A stretch of 64,000 nt of DNA, from contig CBDAQK010000001.1 in NCBI GenBank assembly GCA_965199005.1, forward strand, positions 868,001 to 932,000, in the 5' to 3' direction. A program made the position numbers and the translations under genes. Numbering within the stretch: position 1 is the stretch's first letter; each line of letters begins with the position of its first letter. Source of the DNA: LMUY01 sp965199005. Lineage in GTDB: Bacteria; Pseudomonadota; Alphaproteobacteria; Acetobacterales; Acetobacteraceae. Below the pieces are notes generated by a model. It saw only the letters and a list, made by a program, of their open reading frames with translations. It made no database searches and had not been told where the DNA came from. This document shows, in pieces, positions 53,737 to 62,434 of this stretch.

Positions 53737-54009
53737 ATGAATCGCGTCGGCGAATCGCCTTCAAAGTTCACCCCGAAACAGGGGCAGTACCTGGCGTTCA
53801 TTGACGCCTACACGCTGCTCAACCGCCGCCCGCCGGCGCAGGCCGATATCCAGAGCTTCTTCCGCGTCACCCCGCCTACGGTCTACCAGATGCTCTTCAC
53901 CCTGGAGAAAGCCGGGCTAATCTCACCGCAAACCCGGCGTGGCGCGAAGCATCACCGTTCTCGGGCGGCTAAGCTTGATTTCTTGACCACGGCAACGGTG
54001 ACCTGTTGA
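53737..54009 (+). pseudogene. Winged-helix (LexA-N/MarR-like) gene with one-base frameshift
   Basis: The ATG at 53737 has GGAGG six bases upstream. The N-terminal 65 residues are a winged helix: FTPKQGQYLAFIDAYTLLNR, then PPAQADIQSFFRVTPPTVYQ, then LFTLEKAGLIS. After that the protein becomes unlike the family. Removing one C of the pair at 53926-53927 restores SRKPGVARSITVL, the expected wing, and that frame ends at 53986. So a single-base insertion has broken the end of the gene. It lies divergent to the IS630 transposase and may be an accessory or a neighbour hit by it. Confidence 0.65.
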
Positions 54010-54275
54010 TCCGGTGTCTGCGCTGACTTCAGAATCGCCTTCAGCGCGGCGGCAGGCATCATCTGGTCTGCCATCCCGGTCATACAACATTCGCCCTTTC
54101 AATCCGCCGGTGACTCACGGACAAGGTGATGCTGCCACATGGATTGCCGAGCAAGAAGCCCGATCCAATCCGGCATGCCGGAAGCGACGTCCTTGCCTCA
54201 AAAAACCGCCTACCCAACCTCTAGTCGATCTCGTGGTATGCTCGGGTCGTGGCTGACAGCCAGGCCGTCGCGACG

Positions 54276-55154
54276 CTAGCTCAGGTGCAGTGATCTACCC
54301 GACGGCTGCAGGGCACGTCGATCCAGATGGGCCGCCGCAGCGGCGGGATCGGGACCAAATCCCAAATGCAGGCCAATACGGGTATAGCCTACGACCTCGC
54401 GATCTCGAGCCGCCGCCAACCCGAGCAGGCGTCCTGCAGGGCTGAAGCGTGGCATTCCTCGGAGGAAGGCCAATCGCCCAACATGCCGGGCTTTTGCCCT
54501 GGCGTCTCCTACGCCGGTTCTTACCCCTTCGTCGGACAAAGCGCGGCCCAACGTCCAGCCAAGCCTTGGCATCAAGCTAGCGAAGATATCAGCCTCGTTG
54601 GCAAGCAGCCGCAGCATGGCCACACCACGCCCGAAGCGTCCAGACAGACGCGGGCCGAGCGCGCGAGCAGCATTATGCTGAACCTGGCTTGGCAACGTAG
54701 CGCGGATGATCTCCGCCAGTTGCTGGCGCTGCCGCGGCTGGACCCGCGCAAGCCCGGCAATGCGGTCCACCGCCTCTGCTGCCAACCGCTCCAGCCGACC
54801 GTCCTGCGCTGCCGTGCCGTCATGGCCTAGATCGTGCCCCAGCATTGCCGTTACGCCAACGGTTGCTTCCAAAGCGGTAATCTTGCCGCGGCGCCGTGCC
54901 ACCTCGCAGAGCCATCCCATCGCGAGCGTCGCTTCCGCAGCGTGGTGGCGATTGTGATACGGTAATTCCCCTGCGACAGCGGCCTGATCCAGCGCGCGGA
55001 TGACCATTCGACCGGCGTACATAAGCCGCTTATCGGCGCCGGCCGGAAGGTCTGTCCTGCATGCCCGCAAGGCGGCGCGGTATGCCGCCGCGACGTTCGC
55101 AGGAACGCTTCGTTGCTGGCTGAACCGCTGCTCCGTCCGGACGAAATCGATCAT
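54276..55154 (-). CDS. HD-type phosphohydrolase, probable cyclic-nucleotide phosphodiesterase
   Basis: 292 residues, ATG overlapping the cyclase stop as ATGA. Residues 66-71 read YHNRHH and 107-113 HDLGHDG. This is the metal-binding layout of class I cyclic-nucleotide phosphodiesterases (YHNxxHA... and HDxxHxG), within an all-helical HD fold. A later Asp (EADIFASLM, around 200) is in place to complete the metal site. The PROSITE-type Asn/Gln after HDxxHxG is shifted by one, so assignment is by resemblance. Being translationally coupled to an adenylate cyclase strongly suggests that it degrades the product. The C-terminal 70 residues have no clear domain. Confidence 0.75.
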   Translation of the reverse strand: MIDFVRTEQRFSQQRSVPANVAAAYRAALRACRTDLPAGADKRLMYAGRMVIRALDQAAVAGELPYHNRHHAAEATLAMGWLCEVARRRGKITALEATVGVTAMLGHDLGHDGTAAQDGRLERLAAEAVDRIAGLARVQPRQRQQLAEIIRATLPSQVQHNAARALGPRLSGRFGRGVAMLRLLANEADIFASLMPRLGWTLGRALSDEGVRTGVGDARAKARHVGRLAFLRGMPRFSPAGRLLGLAAARDREVVGYTRIGLHLGFGPDPAAAAAHLDRRALQPSGRSLHLS

Positions 55155-56110
55155 GCCCGTATGATGTGCGTGAGGTCATCGTCGGCTGTGCCAAGATCCA
55201 GGCCGTAGCGGATTTGGTAAGGCCCCACCTTGACCATCGCACCTGGCGCCAGTGCCGTCGGCTTCTCTATCCGGCGGTCGTTGACGAAGGTGCCATTGGT
55301 GGAGCGAAGGTCGGTGATCACGGCTTTCCCATGCGCCACGTCCACCCGGCAATGCATGCGAGACACCTCCCCGCTCGGCAGCATCAGGTCACTGGGAGGC
55401 AGCCGCCCGAGCGTCAAGGCTTCGCCGATCAGGACCGTATGGCCCGGCGTGAGGCTCGAAGATGCCGAGTCGACGATGATGAGGCTATGCCGCCTGGACG
55501 AGACCGGCACGACCATCGTCCTCTCGCCCGGGTCGTCAGCCTGAACGCTGCGCCCGATCTCCGTCTTGGGTGTAGTGTCGGGCCGAAGAAAAAACACTCG
55601 CATGGGCCGCGCGATATTCTTCAGCATGCGTTCGCCGCCATCCTCGAACGACAGCGTCGCCTTGCCGATTGCGTCCTCCCTGACCCGGGCGGAGATACAG
55701 ATGCCGCCATGGGGCGCCAACGGCTCCAGTCGGGCGGCTATGTTCACGCCGTCGCCCAGGAGATCCTCGCCGTGAACAAGGACGTCGCCTTGATGGATGC
55801 CGATCCGCAACAGGATCGTCGGGCCTGGGGAAGCCGCCGCATCGTGGTCGGCCAGTCGGGTCTGAATGGCAATCGCGGCCCGAAGCGCCAGCATCGAACT
55901 CGGGAACTCCGTGAGCAGGCCATCGCCCATAACTTTAAAGATACGGCCGCGATGACTTGCGACCATCGGGTCGAATACCAGTTGTCGGACGCGCGCCAGC
56001 CCGGCCAGCGTTCCGCGTTCATCTTCGCCCATCATGCGGGAAAACCCGACCACGTCGGCGGCCATGATGGCTGCAAGCTTGCGCTCTGGCTCGTCGAACG
56101 GTTCAAGCAT
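55151..56110 (-). CDS. Class III adenylate cyclase fused to an FHA domain
   Basis: 319 residues from ATG 56110 (an upstream in-frame start would add 14). The cyclase domain spans about 8-175: metal Asp19 (AADVVGFSRM) and Asp63 (KVMGDGLLTEF), adenine-specifying Lys59 and Asp120 (LLGDGVNIAARLEP), and transition-state Asn123 and Arg127. All residues needed for making cAMP are present. Residues about 215-305 form an FHA domain: LGRLPPSDLML, SRMHCRV, DLRSTNGTFVN. FHA domains bind phosphothreonine, so a Ser/Thr kinase may control this enzyme or its docking. No membrane helix. It is divergent from the exporter operon, whose ATPase carries a cyclic-nucleotide-binding domain. Confidence 0.92.
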   Translation of the reverse strand: MLEPFDEPERKLAAIMAADVVGFSRMMGEDERGTLAGLARVRQLVFDPMVASHRGRIFKVMGDGLLTEFPSSMLALRAAIAIQTRLADHDAAASPGPTILLRIGIHQGDVLVHGEDLLGDGVNIAARLEPLAPHGGICISARVREDAIGKATLSFEDGGERMLKNIARPMRVFFLRPDTTPKTEIGRSVQADDPGERTMVVPVSSRRHSLIIVDSASSSLTPGHTVLIGEALTLGRLPPSDLMLPSGEVSRMHCRVDVAHGKAVITDLRSTNGTFVNDRRIEKPTALAPGAMVKVGPYQIRYGLDLGTADDDLTHIIRA

Positions 56111-56378
56111 CAATCGTGTGCCCCCGAGGGCCATCCGGCCACACCTCGGCATGCATCACAGTACCAGTGCCGCGTCCAACCTCCCTCAAACCCGCCCTCG
56201 TCCCACGTGAGTAGCTTCATAAGCTGCCTAGAACGGCTTGCAAAGGCGCCGATTCGGGGCAGCGCCAGTTTTGGAATAGTATGGACGCAGCCAAACCAGG
56301 TTGAAAGACCGCCATGATCGCCAGAAGCCCCTTGCCTGCTATACGCCGAAATCCAGCTACAGTCACACCCGCCCCACG
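56111..56378. promoter_or_regulatory. Shared divergent control region of the cyclase and exporter operons
   Basis: These 268 bases separate the start of the minus-strand cyclase gene from the plus-strand devB-like gene, so both promoters must lie here or overlap the ends. I see no convincing -35/-10 pair and no full CRP-type palindrome (only a GCATCACAG half-like site at about 56153). An open frame reaches left from 56379, but the exporter gene's membrane segment begins at that ATG. Confidence 0.4.
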
Positions 56379-57437
56379 ATGAGGACGGTCACCATCTGCT
56401 TGGCTGCCCTTCTTGTCGTAGTCGTGATTGGAGTGCTGGCTCCATCCATGCTGGACAAGCTTGGGCTGCGGAGTGGCACGCCTCTCCCCGCGCAGGCGAT
56501 GACGTTGGGATCGTCCGGCATCGTAGTCGCGCGCGGCCGAATTGAACCGCAGGGTGGAATAACCGTCGTCAGCGGGCTACCGGACAACCTCAGCACGGTC
56601 GCCATCGTCGGAAAGCTTCTTGTCGACCAGGGCAGTAAGGTGGTGCCGGGCCAGGTGGTGGCAATCCTCAGCGGCTACGATCTCAGTGTCGCGGATCTCG
56701 AAGTCAGCAAGGTAAACTTGCGTATCGCCCGTCTGCAACGCGCCCAACTGCAGGCGGGCATCGGCAAGCCTGCAGAAATCGCGGCACAGGCCAACGTGGT
56801 GGCGGCTCGCCAGGCCCAACTGCAGCGGGCCCAGAAGGACTACGAGCGCGAGAGGATCCTCGTTCAGCGCAGCGCGGCCTCGGTTCAGGCGTTGGACACC
56901 GGCAAGGCTGCGCTCGACCAGGCCACCCAGGACGTCGCGCAGGCGCAGAACACATTGAAGGCGCTGTCCGAAGTTCGTCCGGTCGACGATGCGCTGGCGG
57001 CCGGGCAACTGGCCCTCGCCGAAGCCAATGTCGCGCGCGCCCTCGTCGCCACGCAGCGCCTGGAGATCCGCGCCAGCACGCCGGGCACCGTCCTCTCCAT
57101 CGAGACCCACGCCGGCGAAATGATCTCCCGCAATGGCATCCTCCGGCTCGGCGACCTCGATCACCTGATCGTCGTCGCTGACGTGGATGAAACCGAGATC
57201 GGGAAGGTACAAGCAGGAGAGCCCGCCAGCATCGCCGCGCCTCTCCTGCCGCAACCAATCCCGGCTACCGTCTCGCGCATCGCCCATGAGGTCCACCGGG
57301 AGAGCCGCGCCTCCTCCGATATCCTGATCGGCCGCGACGCTAGGATCATCGAGGTCGACCTCTCGCCGCAGCAACGCTTGCCCGAGGTCATCGGCGCCGA
57401 GGTCACCGTGCGGTTTGCCGGCCTGGACGCCCATTGA
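56379..57437 (+). CDS. DevB-like periplasmic adaptor (HlyD family) of an ABC exporter
   Basis: 352 residues from ATG 56379. One N-terminal membrane helix (ICLAALLVVVVIGVLA), then the first lipoyl half (VVARGRIEPQGGITVVSG). Next come a long coiled coil (about 110-210, NLRIARLQRAQLQAG and following) and the second lipoyl half (IRASTPGTVLSIETHAGE), then a barrel (LGDLDHLIVVADVDETEIG). This order is typical of DevB proteins, which link a DevC/MacB-type pump to an outer-membrane channel. No outer-membrane gene is present here. Its stop overlaps the TTG start of the permease. Confidence 0.87.
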   Translation: MRTVTICLAALLVVVVIGVLAPSMLDKLGLRSGTPLPAQAMTLGSSGIVVARGRIEPQGGITVVSGLPDNLSTVAIVGKLLVDQGSKVVPGQVVAILSGYDLSVADLEVSKVNLRIARLQRAQLQAGIGKPAEIAAQANVVAARQAQLQRAQKDYERERILVQRSAASVQALDTGKAALDQATQDVAQAQNTLKALSEVRPVDDALAAGQLALAEANVARALVATQRLEIRASTPGTVLSIETHAGEMISRNGILRLGDLDHLIVVADVDETEIGKVQAGEPASIAAPLLPQPIPATVSRIAHEVHRESRASSDILIGRDARIIEVDLSPQQRLPEVIGAEVTVRFAGLDAH

Positions 57438-58636
57438 ACATTCCCGCAGATTTCGCGTTCACCCTCGCCGCCGCCGCACGCCTGGCCTACAAGCAGCTCA
57501 TGCATCGCGGTGCCAGGCTGATGGGCGCGCTGCTGGGAGTCATGGTTGCCGTTGTCCTGATGTTCACTCAACTCGGGTTCAAGGGCGCCCTTTACGATAG
57601 CGGCGTCGCCGTCGCACGCGCCTTTGACGGGCAGATCGTCATCGCCGCGTCTGACTTCAGGACGATGTCCTTCAACCCGCCATGGATGCCTCGTCGCTTG
57701 CTTTACGAGGCGCAGGCGGTCGATGGCGTCCGCTCCGCCGCTCCGCTGTATGCCAGCACCATCCAGGTCGCCGACCCGGCCGATGGCAGCCTACTCGCCA
57801 CATGGCTATACGCCTTCGTACCCGATCTGCCCGTTTTCACCCTACCCGAGGTCAACGCGGCGATCCCCGAAATCCGGCTTCCCAGGGTGGCTATCATCGA
57901 CCGCCGCTCGCGTTACGAGCTCGGGCGCATCGCCAATCAGGTCGTCCAATCGGGCGCTATCAACCTTGTGCTTCCCACGCCCGCGGCGACAACGCAGTTC
58001 GTGTTCACCATGGTCGGCACCTTCGAGATCGGGCCCACGATCAGCGCCGACGGCAACATCATCACGTCCGACCTGAACTACTACCGTTACCTGCACGTCC
58101 CGCTCGACCGCGTCTCATTAGGGATCGTCCGCGTGTCAGACGGTTCTGACCCAGCAATGGTCAAGCAGGCGATCGAGCGGCGGCTGGGTACCGCCGCGCG
58201 TGTGTTTCTGCTTCCCGAGTTCATCGATAACGAAATTGGGTTCTACGCCTACCGCACTCCGATCGGCTTCATCTTCAACGTCGGCTTGGCCGTCGGCATC
58301 TTCGTTGGCATTGTCTTCATCTCGCAGGTGCTGCACGGCATCATCAACGACAATATTCGCGAGTATGCCGCCCTGCGCGCCATCGGCTACAATCAGACTT
58401 TCTTCATTGCGCTCGTTGCCTTCATCGCGATCGCGATCGCCGTGCTCACGTACATCCCCTCCGTCCTGATCACGCTGCTCATCTACCGACTGGCAGCGTC
58501 CACGACCCGACTTCCGCTCGATCTCAAGGTGACCTACCTTGTCACAGTGCTATCGGTTGTTGTCGTGATGGGACTGACGGCCGCGTTGTTCAGCAGCAAG
58601 AAGCTGAAGCGCGCCGACCCGGTGGACCTGTTCTGA
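57434..58636 (+). CDS. DevC-like ABC exporter permease (MacB/FtsX type)
   Basis: 400 residues from a TTG overlapping the adaptor stop (TTGA). One N-terminal helix (LMGALLGVMVAVVLMFTQLG), a periplasmic domain of about 200 residues, and three C-terminal helices (IGFIFNVGLAVGIFVGIVFI; FFIALVAFIAIAIAVLTYI; LSVVVVMGLTAALF) give the four-helix FtsX layout. The cytoplasmic motif EYAALRAIGYN is the usual ATPase-contact segment. DevC-type pumps move glycolipids or peptides from the periplasm outward in a mechanotransmission mode. The cargo here is unknown. Confidence 0.9.
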   Translation: MNIPADFAFTLAAAARLAYKQLMHRGARLMGALLGVMVAVVLMFTQLGFKGALYDSGVAVARAFDGQIVIAASDFRTMSFNPPWMPRRLLYEAQAVDGVRSAAPLYASTIQVADPADGSLLATWLYAFVPDLPVFTLPEVNAAIPEIRLPRVAIIDRRSRYELGRIANQVVQSGAINLVLPTPAATTQFVFTMVGTFEIGPTISADGNIITSDLNYYRYLHVPLDRVSLGIVRVSDGSDPAMVKQAIERRLGTAARVFLLPEFIDNEIGFYAYRTPIGFIFNVGLAVGIFVGIVFISQVLHGIINDNIREYAALRAIGYNQTFFIALVAFIAIAIAVLTYIPSVLITLLIYRLAASTTRLPLDLKVTYLVTVLSVVVVMGLTAALFSSKKLKRADPVDLF

Positions 58637-58638
58637 CC

Positions 58639-59769
58639 GTGGGCGTCCGGAGTGTATGGCATGATGGCGCCCCCGGAGCTGCTGCTGACAGCATCGTCAC
58701 CGCCCTCAATCTCTCCCACGTTTTCGGGTCAGGAGACACACAAAGCCGGGTTCTTACCGACATCACGCTCGTGGTTCCCCCAGGGCAGCTCGTCATCATG
58801 ACGGGGCCGTCTGGCTCCGGAAAGACGACCCTGCTGACGCTTCTAGGGGCGTTGCGGAGCGGCCAGTCCGGCCAGCTGCTGGTGCTGGGTCGCGAGGTGA
58901 CGGGTCTGGACGAGGGTGGACTGATCGAACTGCGCCGCAACATCGGCTTTATCTTCCAGCTGCACAACCTACTCGACTCCCTGACCGCGATCGAGAACGT
59001 GGTGATGGCAGGCCAGCTGCACCGCGGCCTGGCAGACCCCCGGGGCCGCGCCGCATATCTACTGGATCGGTTGGGGCTCGGCCACCGGCTGCACTACAAG
59101 CCAAGCTCTCTGTCGGGAGGACAACGCCAGCGGGTCGCGGTCGCACGCGCCCTAGTCAACGCTCCACGGCTCATCCTGGCCGACGAGCCCACCGCCGCCC
59201 TCGATATCAAATCCAGTCACGAAGTCGTCGGCCTGTTGCAGGAGCATGTCGCCAACCATGCGTCGGCTTGTATCATGGTAACGCACGATAACCGCATCCT
59301 TGACCGAGCCGACCGCATCGTGTCGCTGGTTGACGGCCGCATCGTGTCCGACGTCATGGTTGGCGAGCAAATCCTGATCTGCGAGATGCTGTCGAAGATA
59401 GAGTTCTTTGCTGACCTCGACGCGACCGAGCTCAGCCAGGTGGCCCAGAAGATGCAGCGAAGGACCTTTGCGGCGGATGATATCCTGATCCGCCAGGGCG
59501 ACATCGGTGATCTGTTCTTCCTGCTGCGTGCGGGGGAGGTAGACGTGCATGTTGCGAGTTCGAGCGGCAGCCAAGTCGTCGCGACGCTGCAAAGCGGCCG
59601 CTACTTCGGCGAGCGAGCGCTGATCACTGGTGATGTGCGCAACGCCACAATCGTTGGTCGCGGCGATGGCGTGACCTACACGCTGGACAAAGGCTCCTTT
59701 CAGGACGCTATGTCCGCGACACCCTCCTTGCAGGACCAACTCCGCAAAAACTTCTTTGGACGTCAGTAG
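58639..59769 (+). CDS. DevA-like ABC exporter ATPase with C-terminal cyclic-nucleotide-binding domain
   Basis: 376 residues; GTG start two bases after the permease stop. Residues about 20-245: Walker A GPSGSGKTT, Q-loop IFQLHNLL, signature LSGGQRQRVAVARAL, Walker B LILADEPTAAL, H-loop MVTHDNRILDRADRI, as in LolD/MacB/DevA ATPases (usual length about 230). Residues 250-370 add a cNMP-binding domain: IEFFADLDATELSQVAQKM, then DILIRQGDIGDLFFLLRAGE. The phosphate-binding cassette is FGERALITGDVRNATIV, with the conserved Glu and Arg. The fused sensor, with a cyclase and a phosphodiesterase next door, implies that a cyclic nucleotide regulates transport directly. Confidence 0.92.
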   Translation: MGVRSVWHDGAPGAAADSIVTALNLSHVFGSGDTQSRVLTDITLVVPPGQLVIMTGPSGSGKTTLLTLLGALRSGQSGQLLVLGREVTGLDEGGLIELRRNIGFIFQLHNLLDSLTAIENVVMAGQLHRGLADPRGRAAYLLDRLGLGHRLHYKPSSLSGGQRQRVAVARALVNAPRLILADEPTAALDIKSSHEVVGLLQEHVANHASACIMVTHDNRILDRADRIVSLVDGRIVSDVMVGEQILICEMLSKIEFFADLDATELSQVAQKMQRRTFAADDILIRQGDIGDLFFLLRAGEVDVHVASSSGSQVVATLQSGRYFGERALITGDVRNATIVGRGDGVTYTLDKGSFQDAMSATPSLQDQLRKNFFGRQ

Positions 59770-59890
59770 TCCTAGGTGAGGCGTTGCTCGACATTCGTCG
59801 GAGCATTGATCGACATAACACCGCCGACGGGATCAATTCAGCTGTTGGTAACATTGTTGTTACTGACAATAGGTGAGGAAAGGACGAGTA

Positions 59891-60019
59891 ATGCGGGCAC
59901 TCTGTTGGCATGGTAAGGGCGATATTCGGTGCGACACTGTTCCGGATCCGTCCATCGAGGACACGAGGGACGTGATTATCAAGGTCAGCAGCTGCGCGAT
60001 CTCAAGAGCGCAAAGGTAG
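59891..60019 (+). pseudogene. Zinc alcohol dehydrogenase, N-terminal fragment
   Basis: The gap 59770-60871 holds debris. ATG 59891, after AGGAAAGGACGAG, opens MRALCWHGKGDIRCDTV, then PDPSIEDTRDVIIKVSSCAI, the start of a zinc-dependent (formaldehyde-type) dehydrogenase. Where CGSDLH should follow (the zinc Cys), the sequence changes abruptly at about 60004 and stops at 60019. Only the first 38 or so codons survive. The upstream ribosome site is intact, so a 42-residue peptide might still be made. Confidence 0.7.
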
Positions 60020-60269
60020 CAGACGGCCCACTTACGCTTTCCGACAGGCGTGACCAAGATCCTTGTAAGCCGCTGGGGCCCGGTGACTGCAAAGCCGTGC
60101 AGAGTGATGATCTTCACGGCGCGACGGAATCGCGCTCAAACTCACGGTTTGTGGAAAACCACCACTCTCGGTCGGCCGAGGCAGATCGCCTCCATCCCTG
60201 ACGTACCCGGGCAAAGATAATTCCCGAACGGGAAACGGACAGAACGGCTTTCGAGGAACGGCTAGGAGC

Positions 60270-60480
60270 GGATCGAGCACTGAGCCTAAGCTGGACTTTG
60301 GCCCCGCGCCTGCGCAAGGCGCTGATGCGGCCCAACGCCAGCTCGACGACCTAGAGCCCAGGCTCATCCGGGACGGCTAAGACGTACGCAGCATCGCCGA
60401 CGAGTTTCGCGTCAAGCCGGTCGACGTACGGCTATTCTTCCAGAGACAACTCCACTCCGCCCACACCCGATGCTTTCTCA
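60270..60480 (+). pseudogene. Decayed helix-turn-helix remnant
   Basis: One frame reads DFGPAPAQGADAAQRQLDDL, EPRLIRDG, stop (60378-60380), DVRSIADEFRVKPVDVRLFF. The second part looks like a helix-turn-helix as found near the end of recombinases or regulators. The in-frame stop and lack of a start mark it as decayed. 60020-60269 and 60481-60835 show nothing else I can support. Confidence 0.35.
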
Positions 60481-60871
60481 ACATGCCTTGCGCGCTCTTT
60501 CAATGCGGCGCAGGGACGTCTCAAAACGGTGTCTGAAACGCAAGTCGTCCGGTGGACATCGGCATTACGCACGAGCCAATCTTTCACGGTACTTACCTGC
60601 CAATCTTAGAAAGCTGCGGAGCGGTAATTCTCGCGTGTAAAAGAATTTCATCTAAGGCGAACGGTCCCATTCTTGTCACGCGCCGCGTGTCGCATATCGC
60701 AGGTTTCTCCCATCATCCCCACCCTGCTGCTTGGATGCAAGATGCTTCCAAGCACCTGAGAAGGTAGAAATACCCGACAATTGAATCCAGCGATCTCACC
60801 GCATCCCAGCGCGCAACTTACGCGGCGCGCGCGCCTTGAACCTGCACGATTGGACCGGGGAGCTGCGTCGG

Positions 60872-62434
60872 ATGGACCATTATGACGTCATGGTGATCGG
60901 CAGCGGTCCCGGGGGGGCATCCTTGGCCTATCGCCTCGCCGCCACGGGCAAGCGTATCCTCCTGCTGGAACGGGGCGACTATTTGCCACGCAGCCGGGCC
61001 AACTGGGATAGCAGGACCGTCTTCATCGACGGCACATACCAGGCGCCGGAGACGTGGTTCAACTCCAAGGGCGACGAGTTCCATCCGGGCTTGCATTATT
61101 ACGTGGGTGGCAATTCCAAGGTTTACGGTGCCGCCCTGTTTCGCCTGCGCGAGCGCGATTTCGGCGAGATTGTCCATAAGGACGGCATTTCTCCCGCATG
61201 GCCCGTCCCATACCAGGAATTCGAGCCATACTACGCTGAAGCGGAGGCCCTGTTCCACGTGCACGGCCAGCGAGGGGAGGATCCGGATGAGCCGGCCTCC
61301 AGCACCGCCTACCCCTATCCGCCGGTTTCCCACGAGCCGCATGTGCAGGCGTTGTCCGACAAATTGGCGCAATTAGGCCTGCATCCTTTCCATCTGCCGC
61401 TGGGTATCTTGCTCGACGAGAGGAACGGGCGCGTCACCCCTACCAGCACCTGCATTCGCTGCAACGCGTTCGACGGGTTCCCCTGCCTGTTGAACGGCAA
61501 GGCAGATGCGCAAGTGATGTGCGTCGACCCGGCGTTGGCCGCCTATCCAAACCTCACGCTGTTGACCAACGCCTGTGTCCAGCGGCTGGAAACTGACCCG
61601 AGCGGACGCGCAGTGACCGGCGCACAGGTGCTGCGGATGGGACAGAAGGAGCGATATACCGCCGATATCGTTGTGGTCGCTTGCGGCGAGCTGTCCTCTG
61701 CCCTGCTGCTCCTGCGATCCAACAGCGCCACCCACCCGAACGGTCTGGCCAACCAGTCCGGCCAGGTTGGCCGCAACTACATGCGGCATAATCAATCGGT
61801 GCTGATGGCGCTGATGCGTGAGCCGAACGATACGGTATTCCAGAAGACCATGGCGCTCGGCGATTTCTACTTTGGCGCAGACGACTGGAACTACCCGCTA
61901 GGCCTGATCCAGATGTGTGCCAGTTCGGATGCCGAGCAGATTAAGGGAGAGGCGCTTCCAGCCTGGCTGGACTGGCTGCCCGACATGCCGTTCTCCGAGA
62001 TGGCCCGGCATTCTATGGATTTCTGGCTGTCGTCGGAAGATTTACCACGGCCTGAAAACCGGATCTTTTATGATGGCGACAGGGTCATCCTCGACCTGAC
62101 CGAGACCAACATGGAGGCACATCACCGTCTGAAGAAGAAACTGGAGCATTATCTGAGCCTATGCGGCGCACGGTCCGTCTTGCTGGAGCGGCGGTTGTAT
62201 TTCGGCAAGGATATTCCGGTCGGCGGGACGGCGCATCAGGCTGGCACCTGCCGGTTTGGCACCGACCCATCCAGCTCGGTATTGGACACCAACTGCAAGG
62301 CACATGAGTTGGACAATCTATACGTCACGGACGCCAGCTTCTTTCCGTCCATCGGGGCCGTGAACCCGACGCTGACGATCATTGCCAACGCGCTTCGAGT
62401 GGCCGAACACATTCGCCAGCGGATCGGCGCATGA
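60872..62434 (+). CDS. GMC-family FAD-dependent oxidoreductase
   Basis: 520 residues from ATG 60872, with GGGGAG upstream (an in-frame TTG at 60836 is possible). The FAD motif DVMVIGSGPGGASLAYRLAA with LLLERGDYLPR starts the protein. The middle has the GMC loop YVGGNSKVYGAALFRLRERD. The C-terminal domain has GTAHQAGTCRFG with the catalytic His, and SIGAVNPTLTIIANALRVAE with the paired Asn. These enzymes oxidise alcohols or sugars; the Cys cluster STCIRCNAFDGFPC hints at the subgroup with a cysteine-rich insert. No signal peptide is seen. It overlaps a DoxX-like gene by four bases, suggesting electron delivery to or association with the membrane. Confidence 0.9.
   Translation: MDHYDVMVIGSGPGGASLAYRLAATGKRILLLERGDYLPRSRANWDSRTVFIDGTYQAPETWFNSKGDEFHPGLHYYVGGNSKVYGAALFRLRERDFGEIVHKDGISPAWPVPYQEFEPYYAEAEALFHVHGQRGEDPDEPASSTAYPYPPVSHEPHVQALSDKLAQLGLHPFHLPLGILLDERNGRVTPTSTCIRCNAFDGFPCLLNGKADAQVMCVDPALAAYPNLTLLTNACVQRLETDPSGRAVTGAQVLRMGQKERYTADIVVVACGELSSALLLLRSNSATHPNGLANQSGQVGRNYMRHNQSVLMALMREPNDTVFQKTMALGDFYFGADDWNYPLGLIQMCASSDAEQIKGEALPAWLDWLPDMPFSEMARHSMDFWLSSEDLPRPENRIFYDGDRVILDLTETNMEAHHRLKKKLEHYLSLCGARSVLLERRLYFGKDIPVGGTAHQAGTCRFGTDPSSSVLDTNCKAHELDNLYVTDASFFPSIGAVNPTLTIIANALRVAEHIRQRIGA

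Noticed and set aside
53952..54083. 43-codon minus-strand frame starting MTGMADQMMPAAALKAILKS
   Set aside because: It looks protein-like but lies largely antisense to the repaired end of the winged-helix gene and has only a weak ribosome site; not enough to call a gene.
56111..56378. CRP-binding site controlling the divergent operons
   Set aside because: Only a weak half-site was seen; no TGTGA-N6-TCACA-like palindrome.
60552..60767. Small plus-strand frame (71 codons) in the gap before the GMC gene
   Set aside because: No ribosome site, no domain, and composition unlike the neighbouring genes.
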